Source of the DNA: Microcosmobacter mediterraneus
GTDB taxonomy: Bacteria; Bacteroidota; Bacteroidia; Flavobacteriales; Flavobacteriaceae
Reading direction: 5' to 3'
NCBI RefSeq assembly: GCF_031846265.1
Contig: NZ_JAVRIA010000002.1
Span: forward strand, 1-64,000
DNA: 64,000 nucleotides
Under the pieces are notes generated by a model that worked only from the letters and a program-made list of their open reading frames with translations, was not told the DNA's origin and searched no databases. The position numbers and the translations under genes are program-made. Positions 36,434-44,678 of this stretch are shown one piece after another; position 1 is the stretch's first letter; the number at the start of each line of letters is the position of its first letter.

Positions 36434-37456
36434 TTAGAATAGACCGCCTTGAGTTCCGTCTTTTATTTTTCCTAAATGTTTATAGGCTTGTTCTGTGACT
36501 TCGCGACCACGAGGTGTTCGCATTATAAAGCCTTGTTGGATTAAAAAAGGCTCATAGACTTCTTCTATCGTTTCAGAACTCTCACTAACAGCAGTTGCTA
36601 ATGTAGTAATACCAACAGGACCACCTTTGAACTTATCAATGATGGTTTCTAGGATTTTATTATCCATTTCATCCAAACCATGAGCATCTACATTTAATGC
36701 CTCTAAAGCAAATTTGGCTATCTTAATGTCTATACTTCCGTTTCCCTTAATCTGAGCAAAATCCCTAACGCGTCTCAATAGCGCATTTGCAATACGAGGT
36801 GTTCCTCGACTTCGTCCAGCAATCTCTATAGCTGCTTCCATAGTAATAGGGACATTTAAAATTGAGGAGCTTCGCTGTACAATCGTAGTTAGCAGTTCTG
36901 TATTATAATATTGTAAGCGACTACTGATACCAAAACGAGCACGCATAGGAGACGTAAGTAATCCAGATCTTGTTGTTGCTCCTACTAAGGTAAACGGATT
37001 GAGATTGATTTGAACGGTTCTGGCATTTGGACCAGTTTCAATCATTATATCGATTTTATAATCCTCCATGGCAGAATATAAATACTCTTCCACAATTGGA
37101 CTTAGACGATGTATCTCGTCTATAAACAAGACATCACGTTCTTCTAGGTTTGTGAGTAGTCCTGCTAGGTCTCCTGGTTTGTCTAACACAGGTCCTGATG
37201 TTACTTTAATACCTACATCTAGTTCATTAGCTAAGATATGTGCTAAGGTGGTTTTTCCTAAACCAGGTGGTCCATGAAATAAAGTATGATCTAAAGCTTC
37301 ATCTCTACCATTTGCAGCTTGTACAAATATCTGTAGGTTTTCTAATACTTGATCCTGACCTGTAAAATCATCAAAGGTCAATGGTCTTAATTTTTTTTCT
37401 ACATCAAGCTCTTCTGAAGAGAAGTTATCGTTTGTTGGATCAAGGTTTTCATTCAT
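36434..37456 (-). CDS. ruvB: Holliday junction branch migration DNA helicase RuvB
   Basis: 340 residues from the ATG at 37456. A longer frame using a TTG at 37465 is rejected because that codon overlaps the -7 promoter element at 37463-37470. Walker A is GPPGLGKTTLAH, Walker B is FIDEIHR, sensor 1 is GATTRSG and the winged-helix C-terminus ends GIMRTPRGREVTEQAYKHLG-like (GFIMRTPRGREV). RuvB is a hexameric AAA+ motor that moves Holliday junctions with RuvA. Length matches the family exactly. Confidence 0.97.
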   Translation of the reverse strand: MNENLDPTNDNFSSEELDVEKKLRPLTFDDFTGQDQVLENLQIFVQAANGRDEALDHTLFHGPPGLGKTTLAHILANELDVGIKVTSGPVLDKPGDLAGLLTNLEERDVLFIDEIHRLSPIVEEYLYSAMEDYKIDIMIETGPNARTVQINLNPFTLVGATTRSGLLTSPMRARFGISSRLQYYNTELLTTIVQRSSSILNVPITMEAAIEIAGRSRGTPRIANALLRRVRDFAQIKGNGSIDIKIAKFALEALNVDAHGLDEMDNKILETIIDKFKGGPVGITTLATAVSESSETIEEVYEPFLIQQGFIMRTPRGREVTEQAYKHLGKIKDGTQGGLF

Positions 37457-37462
37457 GCTAAA

Positions 37463-37470
37463 CAAATATA
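37463..37470 (-). promoter_or_regulatory. -7 promoter element of ruvB
   Basis: On the minus strand TATATTTG fits TAnnTTTG and lies 7 bases before the ATG at 37456, directly after the T-run of the coxI terminator. It implies an almost leaderless message and fixes the ruvB start. No TTG at -33 is seen because that space is the terminator stem. Confidence 0.5.
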
Positions 37471-37475
37471 AAGAA

Positions 37476-37503
37476 AAAGCCTTTCAGAATTCTGAAAGGC
37501 TTT
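37476..37503 (-). terminator. Rho-independent terminator at the end of the act-cox operon
   Basis: A perfect 28-base palindrome made of AAAGCCTTTCAGAA and its complement is followed on the minus strand by TTTCTTT. It lies 23 bases after the coxI stop. Confidence 0.85.
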
Positions 37504-37525
37504 AATATTATCTTTATTAAGAATC

Positions 37526-39319
37526 TTAATGTTGTAATTCTTCTTCTCCGTCCTTCATAGGAACATTTTGTGGCACAAAATCGTCATCATGTCCTGGCTT
37601 ACTATAATCGTAAGCCCAACGATGAACGTGTGGAATTTCGCCTTCCCAATTGCCATGAAAATGTTTAATTGGAGCTGTCCACTCTAAAGTATTTGAACGC
37701 CATGGATTTTGTACTGTTCTCTTTCCATAGAAAATACTATGAATAAAATTGTATAAGAATACAAGTTGTACAGCACCTGCGATTAATGCAAATATTGTAA
37801 TAATAACATTAGCATCAGCTGTATCATCAAACAATGGGAAGTTTGAGTTTGTATAGTAACGTCTTGGTAAACCAGCCATTCCTATAAAATGCATTGGGAA
37901 GAATACACCATAAGCACATATGGCAGTAATCCAAAAATGAATGTATCCTAGATTCTTGTTCATCATTCGCCCAAACATTTTTGGGAACCAATGATAAACT
38001 CCTGCGAACATCCCGTATAATGCTGAAATACCCATTACTAAGTGAAAGTGAGCAACAACAAAATAAGTATCGTGGACATTGATATCTAAGGCACTATCTC
38101 CTAAAATAATACCTGTTAAACCACCTGTAATAAAGGTAGAAACTAAACCAATTGAAAACAGCATTGCTGGATTGAGTTGGAGATTACCTTTCCATAGTGT
38201 AGTTATATAGTTAAACGCTTTCACAGCTGATGGAATAGCTATGAGTAGAGTTGTAAATGTAAACACAGACCCTAAGAATGGATTCATACCTGAGATAAAC
38301 ATATGGTGTCCCCAAACTATGGTTGATAAAAACGCAATAGCTAATATAGACATAACCATAGCTCTATATCCAAAAATTGGTTTACGTGAATTCGTTGCAA
38401 TAATTTCTGAAGTAATACCTAGAGCAGGAAGTAATACAATATATACTTCTGGATGACCTAAGAACCAAAATAAATGTTCAAACAAAACTGGTGATCCACC
38501 TTGGTAATGCAATACTTCACCTTGAATAAAAATATCTGACAAGAAGAATGATGTTCCAAAACTTCTATCCATGATTAACAATAATGCAGCAGATAGTAAT
38601 ACTGGAAAAGAAATAACACCAATAACAGCTGTTACAAAAAATGCCCAAATTGTTAAAGGAAGCCTGGTCATAGACATTCCTTTTGTTCTAAGGTTAATTA
38701 CTGTTACTATATAATTTAGTGAGCCTAATAATGATGATGCAATAAATATCGCCATAGACACTAACCACAATGTCATACCTGCTCCTGAGCCACCTTGTGC
38801 CATAGGCAATGCAGATAAAGGTGGATAAATGGTCCATCCTGCAGCTGCTGGTCCAAATTCAACAAAAAATGACGATACCATGATAACACATGATAAAAAG
38901 AATAACCAATACGATACCATATTTAGGAATCCTGAAGCCATATCTCTTGCTCCAATCTGTAATGGTATTAATAAATTACTAAATGTACCACTCAATCCTG
39001 CTGTTAGTACAAAGAACACCATTATAGTTCCATGAATAGTTACTAATGCTAAATAAATGTCTGCATCCATAACACCTTCTGGCGCCCACTTTCCAAGTAG
39101 TGCTTCAAACAAAACATTTGGCTGTTCTGGCCAAGCTATTTGCATACGCATCAATAAAGACATGAGAATACCAATGATACCCATAATAATTACTCCAGTA
39201 ATAAGATACTGCTTGGCAATCATTTTATGGTCTTGACTAAATATATATTTAGTTACAAACGTTTCTTTATGATGGTGATGTTCTTCCTCGTGAGCGTGTG
39301 TATCTACATGTGCTGCCAT
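37526..39319 (-). CDS. ctaD: Cytochrome c oxidase subunit I (aa3 type)
   Basis: 597 residues with twelve membrane helices plus a tail. Heme and copper ligands are present: His96 (THGTIM) and His426 for the low-spin heme, His424 for heme a3, and His289, His338 and His339 for CuB. The active-site Tyr293 and the proton-channel Glu291 are in GHPEVYIVLLP, marking an A1-type oxidase. The first 20 residues carry seven His. It reduces oxygen to water and pumps protons. It is the last gene of the act-cox operon, 24 bases after subunit II. Subunits III and IV are encoded some 19 kb away in this window. Confidence 0.96.
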   Translation of the reverse strand: MAAHVDTHAHEEEHHHHKETFVTKYIFSQDHKMIAKQYLITGVIIMGIIGILMSLLMRMQIAWPEQPNVLFEALLGKWAPEGVMDADIYLALVTIHGTIMVFFVLTAGLSGTFSNLLIPLQIGARDMASGFLNMVSYWLFFLSCVIMVSSFFVEFGPAAAGWTIYPPLSALPMAQGGSGAGMTLWLVSMAIFIASSLLGSLNYIVTVINLRTKGMSMTRLPLTIWAFFVTAVIGVISFPVLLSAALLLIMDRSFGTSFFLSDIFIQGEVLHYQGGSPVLFEHLFWFLGHPEVYIVLLPALGITSEIIATNSRKPIFGYRAMVMSILAIAFLSTIVWGHHMFISGMNPFLGSVFTFTTLLIAIPSAVKAFNYITTLWKGNLQLNPAMLFSIGLVSTFITGGLTGIILGDSALDINVHDTYFVVAHFHLVMGISALYGMFAGVYHWFPKMFGRMMNKNLGYIHFWITAICAYGVFFPMHFIGMAGLPRRYYTNSNFPLFDDTADANVIITIFALIAGAVQLVFLYNFIHSIFYGKRTVQNPWRSNTLEWTAPIKHFHGNWEGEIPHVHRWAYDYSKPGHDDDFVPQNVPMKDGEEELQH

Positions 39320-39343
39320 AGTCTTGTAATACCTTTAATACTT

Positions 39344-40402
39344 TTATTTAACTAAAGAGTTAGCGAATGTCTTTTGCTCTTTGATCCAAGCATTGTACTC
39401 TTCTTCTGTTTCTACTATAATTTTCATCTGCATATTGTAATGCGATTTTCCGCAAATCTTATTACAAAGCAATAAATAATCGAACTCGTATCGTAATTCT
39501 TGTCCTTCTGGGATTTGATCTTTTTTAGCTAAACGAATTGTATTAATGTTAGCTACTTTATCAATCATATCTGGGTTTTCACGCATTTGAGCTGTTGTTA
39601 CAGTTGGTGTAAATCCGAATTGTGTAATCATACCAGGAACACAGTTCATTTGTGCTCTAAAATGCGGCATGTAAGCTGAATGTAATACATCTTGCGAGCG
39701 CATTTTAAATAACACAGGCCTGTTTACTGGTAAATGTAATTCTGTTGTGATAATATCATCTTGAGCATTAGGATCTGACTCATCTAAACCAAGAATATTT
39801 GCATTATCTAAATTAATTAGCCTAACATTGGCTTGACCTAATACATTATCATCACCTCCATATCGTGCTTTCCAGTTAAATTGTTGTGCATAAAGCTCTA
39901 CGATTAATGGATCGTCATCTTCATTTACATTCATTATACTAGACCATGTGAATAATCCGTAAATAATTAAACCAGCTAAAACAATAACAGGTATGATAGT
40001 CCAAATAGCTTCTAAGGTATTGTTGTCTGCATAAAACAAAGCTTTACGTCCTTTTTCACCTTTATATTTATAGGCGAAATAGTGTAGTAAAAACTGTGTC
40101 ACAGTCTGAACAATAAAAATAATTATCATAGAGATAATCATTAAATTATCTAATTGTGGTCCATGTGCAGAAGCAGAATTAGACATTAATGGTAAATCTC
40201 CTAGTGTAGCCATACTCCATATGGTTATAGCATAAATGAAGATTAAGAATCCCATCATTAGATAACCATTAATCCTATTATCTTTATCGTTGGCTACTTG
40301 AGTATTTGAAGTTCCGACTTGAGCTAAATCGAATATTTTAACCATTTGCCATATGGCAACTGCTACAAAAAATACTATTAAAAGTGTTAATAAAACAGTC
40401 AT
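39344..40402 (-). CDS. Cytochrome c oxidase subunit II
   Basis: 352 residues, longer than usual because of extra N-terminal helices: segments at about 2-22 and 46-66 precede the two standard helices (about 87-110 and 130-155). The CuA domain has His241 (LHSAYMP), Cys313, Cys317, His321 and Met324 in CNKICGKSHYNM. The position normally held by Glu between the cysteines is Lys315; this residue binds copper through its backbone, so CuA can still form. The subunit passes electrons from the cytochrome c domain of alternative complex III to subunit I. It lies between actF and coxI. Confidence 0.94.
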   Translation of the reverse strand: MTVLLTLLIVFFVAVAIWQMVKIFDLAQVGTSNTQVANDKDNRINGYLMMGFLIFIYAITIWSMATLGDLPLMSNSASAHGPQLDNLMIISMIIIFIVQTVTQFLLHYFAYKYKGEKGRKALFYADNNTLEAIWTIIPVIVLAGLIIYGLFTWSSIMNVNEDDDPLIVELYAQQFNWKARYGGDDNVLGQANVRLINLDNANILGLDESDPNAQDDIITTELHLPVNRPVLFKMRSQDVLHSAYMPHFRAQMNCVPGMITQFGFTPTVTTAQMRENPDMIDKVANINTIRLAKKDQIPEGQELRYEFDYLLLCNKICGKSHYNMQMKIIVETEEEYNAWIKEQKTFANSLVK

Positions 40403-40426
40403 TATTCTATGCGTTATATAATGTTA

Positions 40427-41797
40427 TTAATAGTGGAAATGTTCACTTTCTTTTACAAATGGGTTTCCTTTAGCAAGCAAAGGTGCTTTAGATAAAGACC
40501 AGAAGACTATGAATAAGAACAATCCAGCAAATAATAATATAGATCCAATTTCTGGGATTCCAATAAACCATCTATCACCAACTGTTGCTGGCATAATCAT
40601 ATTAAATACATCTAAATAGTGACCACATAATACCACAATACCTGCCATAACTACAAACCATGGAATACGTTTGTAATCACTATTCATTAATATTAATAAT
40701 GGGAATATAAAATTCATTACTACCATACCTAAGAAAGGTAATTGGTAATCTTGGAATCTTGTAACAAAATAGGTAACTTCTTCAGGAATGTTGGAATACC
40801 AAATTAACATAAACTGAGAGAACCAAAGGTAGGTCCAGAAAATACTAATACCGAACATAAATTTAGCTAAATCGTGTAAATGGCTATCATTAACAAATTC
40901 TAAATAACCTTTAGATTTAAGGTAAATAGACATTAATGCTATCACAGTAATTCCGCTTACAAACATACTAGCAAATACATACCATCCAAACAACGTTGAG
41001 AACCAGTGAGGATCTACACTCATAATCCAGTCCCATGACATCATAGATTCTGTATAGATATAGAATACTAAGAATGCTGCTGAAATACGAAATGATTTTT
41101 TGAAATTTCTGTTATCGTCAGCATCATCTTGAGCAATAGAAAATTTACGAGCAAAGAATCTATATAGACTCCAGCCTGCAATAAAAATTAATCCTCTAAT
41201 TAAGAACCCTGTTTTATTTAAAAATGCAGATTTATCTGCAATAATTTTATCGTAGTTTTCATGACCTTCTTGTGTAACACCTTCTTTTAACCATACAAAT
41301 AAGTGTGAGTCTGCGATAAAGGCAATTCCTAAAACAATGATAGCTCCAGGTAATACATAAGCCGTAATAGCTTCCATAACTCTAAATAATACTGGAGACC
41401 ACCCTGCTTGTGCTGCAAACTGTATTGCATAAAAAGCAAGCACTCCTAGAGATATCATAAAGAAAAAGAATGCTGCAACGTATAGTGCTGCATATGGTCT
41501 GTTATGAATTTGATGTAATACATGTTCTGCATGCTCATCTCCATGATGTTCTGAAGCTTCTCCATGAGATGCATCATCATGATGTGCTCCTGCTTCGCTA
41601 TGTGATTCTCCGTGAGCTTCTTCAGAGTGATCTGCTCCATGAGCATCACCATGACCATGAGCAGCCTCTTCCGCTAACATAGTTTTTACATCCTCTAAAG
41701 ACTTGTGCGAGGTCATAAAACCATATCCAACACCAACTAGTCCTATTATGACTAAGGCTATTGAAACTATCTTTAACTTCGATGAAAATGTGTACAT
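40427..41797 (-). CDS. actF: Alternative complex III membrane subunit ActF
   Basis: 456 residues with about ten membrane helices, matching the quinol:cytochrome c oxidoreductase ActF subunit, a paralogue of ActC-like NrfD proteins. Recognisable segments include SMMSWDWIMSVDPHWFSTLFGWYVFASMF and FWTYLWFSQFMLIWYSNIPEEV. It helps form the membrane arm and possible proton path. A hydrophilic loop after the first helix (residues 47-98) holds 15 His. It follows actE and precedes coxII by 24 bases in the operon. Confidence 0.92.
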   Translation of the reverse strand: MYTFSSKLKIVSIALVIIGLVGVGYGFMTSHKSLEDVKTMLAEEAAHGHGDAHGADHSEEAHGESHSEAGAHHDDASHGEASEHHGDEHAEHVLHQIHNRPYAALYVAAFFFFMISLGVLAFYAIQFAAQAGWSPVLFRVMEAITAYVLPGAIIVLGIAFIADSHLFVWLKEGVTQEGHENYDKIIADKSAFLNKTGFLIRGLIFIAGWSLYRFFARKFSIAQDDADDNRNFKKSFRISAAFLVFYIYTESMMSWDWIMSVDPHWFSTLFGWYVFASMFVSGITVIALMSIYLKSKGYLEFVNDSHLHDLAKFMFGISIFWTYLWFSQFMLIWYSNIPEEVTYFVTRFQDYQLPFLGMVVMNFIFPLLILMNSDYKRIPWFVVMAGIVVLCGHYLDVFNMIMPATVGDRWFIGIPEIGSILLFAGLFLFIVFWSLSKAPLLAKGNPFVKESEHFHY

Positions 41798-41822
41798 ATC
41801 GTTATATAATCTTATCTAAATC

Positions 41823-42383
41823 TTATTTTTCTAAATCTGCTTTTAACTGCATCACATAACTAGTGACTTGCCAACGCTCTTCTTCGTTTAATTGATTAGC
41901 GTATGATCCCATAGTATTTTTACCATAATAAATAACATGGTAAACACTACCTTCAGTGATTGCTCTTCCTGCATCATCATAGCTAGGAACACCTAGTATT
42001 TTTTCTCGCTGTACAAGTTTGCCTTGTCCATTACCTTTAATACCATGACAAATTCCACAATAAATATCGTAAAGCTCTTTACCTCTTGCAGCATCTACTT
42101 GAGTTGAGTCTAATGGATTTGTTAAACTAGCTTTTGCTAAATCATAACCTTCATTAGTATTATCAATTTCGTATGGCATATAATCACCTCTAGGTATTGT
42201 ACCATCTGCAGGAAGCTGTGCCTCAACTCCATTAGCAAATGCGTTAGATTCCTGATAGGCTTCATAACTAATAGGTTCGTACATGTTTGGCATATATTGG
42301 TAGTTAGGTCTTGCGTTTTTATTACAAGACATTAAGCCTACAAACATTACTAATACTATGATATATTTTAATGCTCTTTTCAT
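41823..42383 (-). CDS. actE: Alternative complex III mono-heme cytochrome c subunit ActE (lipoprotein)
   Basis: 186 residues from the ATG at 42383. Upstream ATGs at 42395 and 42413 would overlap actD and weaken the signal peptide. The start MKRALKYIIVLVMFVGLMSC is a lipoprotein signal with the lipid-bearing Cys. One heme c site is CGICH (near residue 112), with a likely axial Met in NTMGSYANQL. ActE accepts electrons from ActA and passes them towards the oxidase. It lies between actD and actF. An electron exit to CuA of subunit II is known for the related complex of Flavobacterium johnsoniae. Confidence 0.9.
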   Translation of the reverse strand: MKRALKYIIVLVMFVGLMSCNKNARPNYQYMPNMYEPISYEAYQESNAFANGVEAQLPADGTIPRGDYMPYEIDNTNEGYDLAKASLTNPLDSTQVDAARGKELYDIYCGICHGIKGNGQGKLVQREKILGVPSYDDAGRAITEGSVYHVIYYGKNTMGSYANQLNEEERWQVTSYVMQLKADLEK

Positions 42384-42384
42384 A

Positions 42385-42924
42385 TTAATGTGCATCTTCG
42401 TCTTTATCAACAATATTTATTTCTACAGCTCCTGTTTCTTGTAATAAAGATGTTAATTCAGATTCGTTACCATGAATTGCAATCTCCATTAAAAAATGGT
42501 CGTCTGTTGTCCTTGGGTCTGGGTTTTCTGCCTTTTTAAATGGCCACATTCTACTTCTAAGATAAAATGTAATAACCATTAAATGCGCTGCGAAAAACAC
42601 AGTAAGTTCAAACATAATTGGCACAAAAGCTGGCATATTTTGTATGTAACTAAAGCTTGGTTTACCACCAATATCTTGTGGCCAATCTTTTATCATAATA
42701 AAATTCATCATGACTATAGCAACAGTTAAACCAACACACCCATACATAAAAGATGTAATAGCAATACGTGTTGGAGCCAATCCCATAACCTTGTCTAATC
42801 CATGAACAGGAAATGGTGTGTATATTTCTTCTATGTGATGTTTCTCTGCTTTAACTTTTTTAACAGCTGACATTAAAATGTCATCATCATTATATATAGC
42901 GTGAATTACTTTTGATGCTTCCAT
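42385..42924 (-). CDS. actD: Alternative complex III subunit ActD (DUF3341)
   Basis: 179 residues. It has an N-terminal soluble part with IHAIYNDDDILMSAVKKVK, the family motif YTPFPVHGLDKVMGL, two membrane helices (about 58-80 and 96-118) and a short C-terminal tail. This is the DUF3341 pattern of ActD, a small structural subunit without cofactors. It sits 10 bases after actC in the usual act order. Its last codons abut the actE start. Confidence 0.93.
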   Translation of the reverse strand: MEASKVIHAIYNDDDILMSAVKKVKAEKHHIEEIYTPFPVHGLDKVMGLAPTRIAITSFMYGCVGLTVAIVMMNFIMIKDWPQDIGGKPSFSYIQNMPAFVPIMFELTVFFAAHLMVITFYLRSRMWPFKKAENPDPRTTDDHFLMEIAIHGNESELTSLLQETGAVEINIVDKDEDAH

Positions 42925-42934
42925 TGTTCTACGC

Positions 42935-44647
42935 TTAGTTTATTAATTTTTTAGCCTGACCTGCCCAATCATCGCGTTCAGCGCGTCCTGGGAAAGATTC
43001 AGTTATAGAGTCTAATAGATCATATTCATTTTTGGTCATACGAGCTACTTGTTCGTATTTATAAATTCCTATAGAATTAAGAACTTCTTCCATTTTAGGA
43101 CCAACACCACTAATTTTTTTCAAATCATCTGCTGTATCAGTATTGGCATCGAACGTTCCTATGGTACCTAACAGATTTTTAACCTTGGATGAATTATCTG
43201 AGCTAGCAGTAGATTTAGCAGCACTAGATGTTCTTGCATCAGAACCTGTTCCTACTAATGAGTCTCCTGCTTCTCTTATTCGCTTATAACGTTCACCTGA
43301 TGATTTTAAAATAGTTTTAACTTCTGCCTGAGCAATTACAGGGAATGTTCTTGAGTATAACAAGAATAATACAAAGAAGAATCCTATTGTTCCTATAAAG
43401 ATGCCTATATCAACAAACGTTGGTGAAAACATGGTCCATGACGATGGTAAATAATCTCTGTGTAATGATGTTACAATAATTACAAAACGTTCAAACCACA
43501 TACCAACATTTACAACTATGGAGATAAAGAAAGAGAACATAATACTAGTACGTAATTTCTTAAACCACATAAACTGAGGTGATAATACGTTACAGCTCAT
43601 CATTAGTAAATATGACCACCAGTAAGGACCTGTAGCTCTATTTAAGAATGCGTATTGTTCGTATTCAACACCAGAGTACCATGCAATGAATAGCTCGGTA
43701 ATATAAGCCACTCCAACAATAGAACCCGTTATCATAATAACGATATTCATTAACTCTATATGCTGTACAGTAATATAATCTTCTAAACTACATACTTTTC
43801 TCATAATTATGAGAAGTGTATTTACCATTGCAAATCCTGAGAAAATAGCTCCTGCAACAAAATAAGGTGGGAATATAGTAGTATGCCAACCTGGTATTAC
43901 AGACGTTGCAAAATCAAATGATACTATAGTATGAACTGAAAGTACTAATGGTGTTGCTAAACCAGCAAGTACCAATGATACTTCTTCAAAACGCTGCCAA
44001 TCTTTTGCTCTACCAGACCAACCAAAACTTAATAACGAATAAATTTTCTTTTGGAAAGGTCTAACAGCTCTATCTCTAATCATAGCGAAATCTGGTAATA
44101 AACCTGTCCACCAGAAAACTAAGGAAACTGATAAATAGGTAGAAATCGCAAATACATCCCAAAGTAGTGGTGAATTAAAGTTTACCCATAACGAACCAAA
44201 TTGATTAGGAATAGGTAATACCCAATATGCTAACCATGGACGACCCATATGGATAATTGGAAATAAACCAGCCTGTACTACTGAAAATATAGTCATCGCT
44301 TCTGCAGAACGGTTAATTGCCATTCTCCATTTTTGGCGAAAGAGTAAGAGTACAGCAGAAATTAATGTTCCTGCATGACCAATACCAACCCACCAAACAA
44401 AGTTAGTAATATCCCAAGCCCAGTTTACTGTTTTATTAAGACCCCAAACTCCAATACCTGTTGAAATTGTATAGATAATACATCCTATTCCCCATAAAAA
44501 GGCAGTTAATGCAATACCAAATACAATCCACCAAGCTCTATTGGCTTTACCTTCAACTGGTCTAGCTACATCTACAGTAACATCGTGATACGATTTTTCT
44601 CCAGTAACTAAAGGTCTTCTAATAGGTGCTTCGTAATGAGACGCCAT
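42935..44647 (-). CDS. actC: Alternative complex III membrane subunit ActC (NrfD family) with C-terminal helix-hairpin-helix extension
   Basis: 570 residues. The main part is an NrfD-like polytopic membrane protein (about ten helices, residues about 35-455) that holds the quinol site of alternative complex III next to ActB. After a Ser/Ala-rich linker (about 455-500) come about 63 residues with LKKISGVGPKMEEVLNSIGIYKYEQVARM and an acidic/aromatic end, a helix-hairpin-helix fold usually linked to DNA or protein binding. The extension is unexpected for a respiratory subunit; it faces the cytoplasm or periplasm depending on helix count. The gene lies in actABCDEF order, 31 bases after actB. Confidence 0.92.
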   Translation of the reverse strand: MASHYEAPIRRPLVTGEKSYHDVTVDVARPVEGKANRAWWIVFGIALTAFLWGIGCIIYTISTGIGVWGLNKTVNWAWDITNFVWWVGIGHAGTLISAVLLLFRQKWRMAINRSAEAMTIFSVVQAGLFPIIHMGRPWLAYWVLPIPNQFGSLWVNFNSPLLWDVFAISTYLSVSLVFWWTGLLPDFAMIRDRAVRPFQKKIYSLLSFGWSGRAKDWQRFEEVSLVLAGLATPLVLSVHTIVSFDFATSVIPGWHTTIFPPYFVAGAIFSGFAMVNTLLIIMRKVCSLEDYITVQHIELMNIVIMITGSIVGVAYITELFIAWYSGVEYEQYAFLNRATGPYWWSYLLMMSCNVLSPQFMWFKKLRTSIMFSFFISIVVNVGMWFERFVIIVTSLHRDYLPSSWTMFSPTFVDIGIFIGTIGFFFVLFLLYSRTFPVIAQAEVKTILKSSGERYKRIREAGDSLVGTGSDARTSSAAKSTASSDNSSKVKNLLGTIGTFDANTDTADDLKKISGVGPKMEEVLNSIGIYKYEQVARMTKNEYDLLDSITESFPGRAERDDWAGQAKKLIN

Positions 44648-44678
44648 AATTTTTTATAATTATTTCTTTATTAGTTTA

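Noticed and set aside
37463..37465. TTG as the start codon of ruvB (three extra residues).
   Set aside because: It overlaps the -7 promoter element TATATTTG; the ATG at 37456 gives the standard 340-residue protein.
41470..41682. Plus-strand and second minus-strand frames rich in His and Met opposite or within the His-rich loop of actF.
   Set aside because: Shadows of the GAT/CAT-rich repeat; the actF frame is continuous and conserved.
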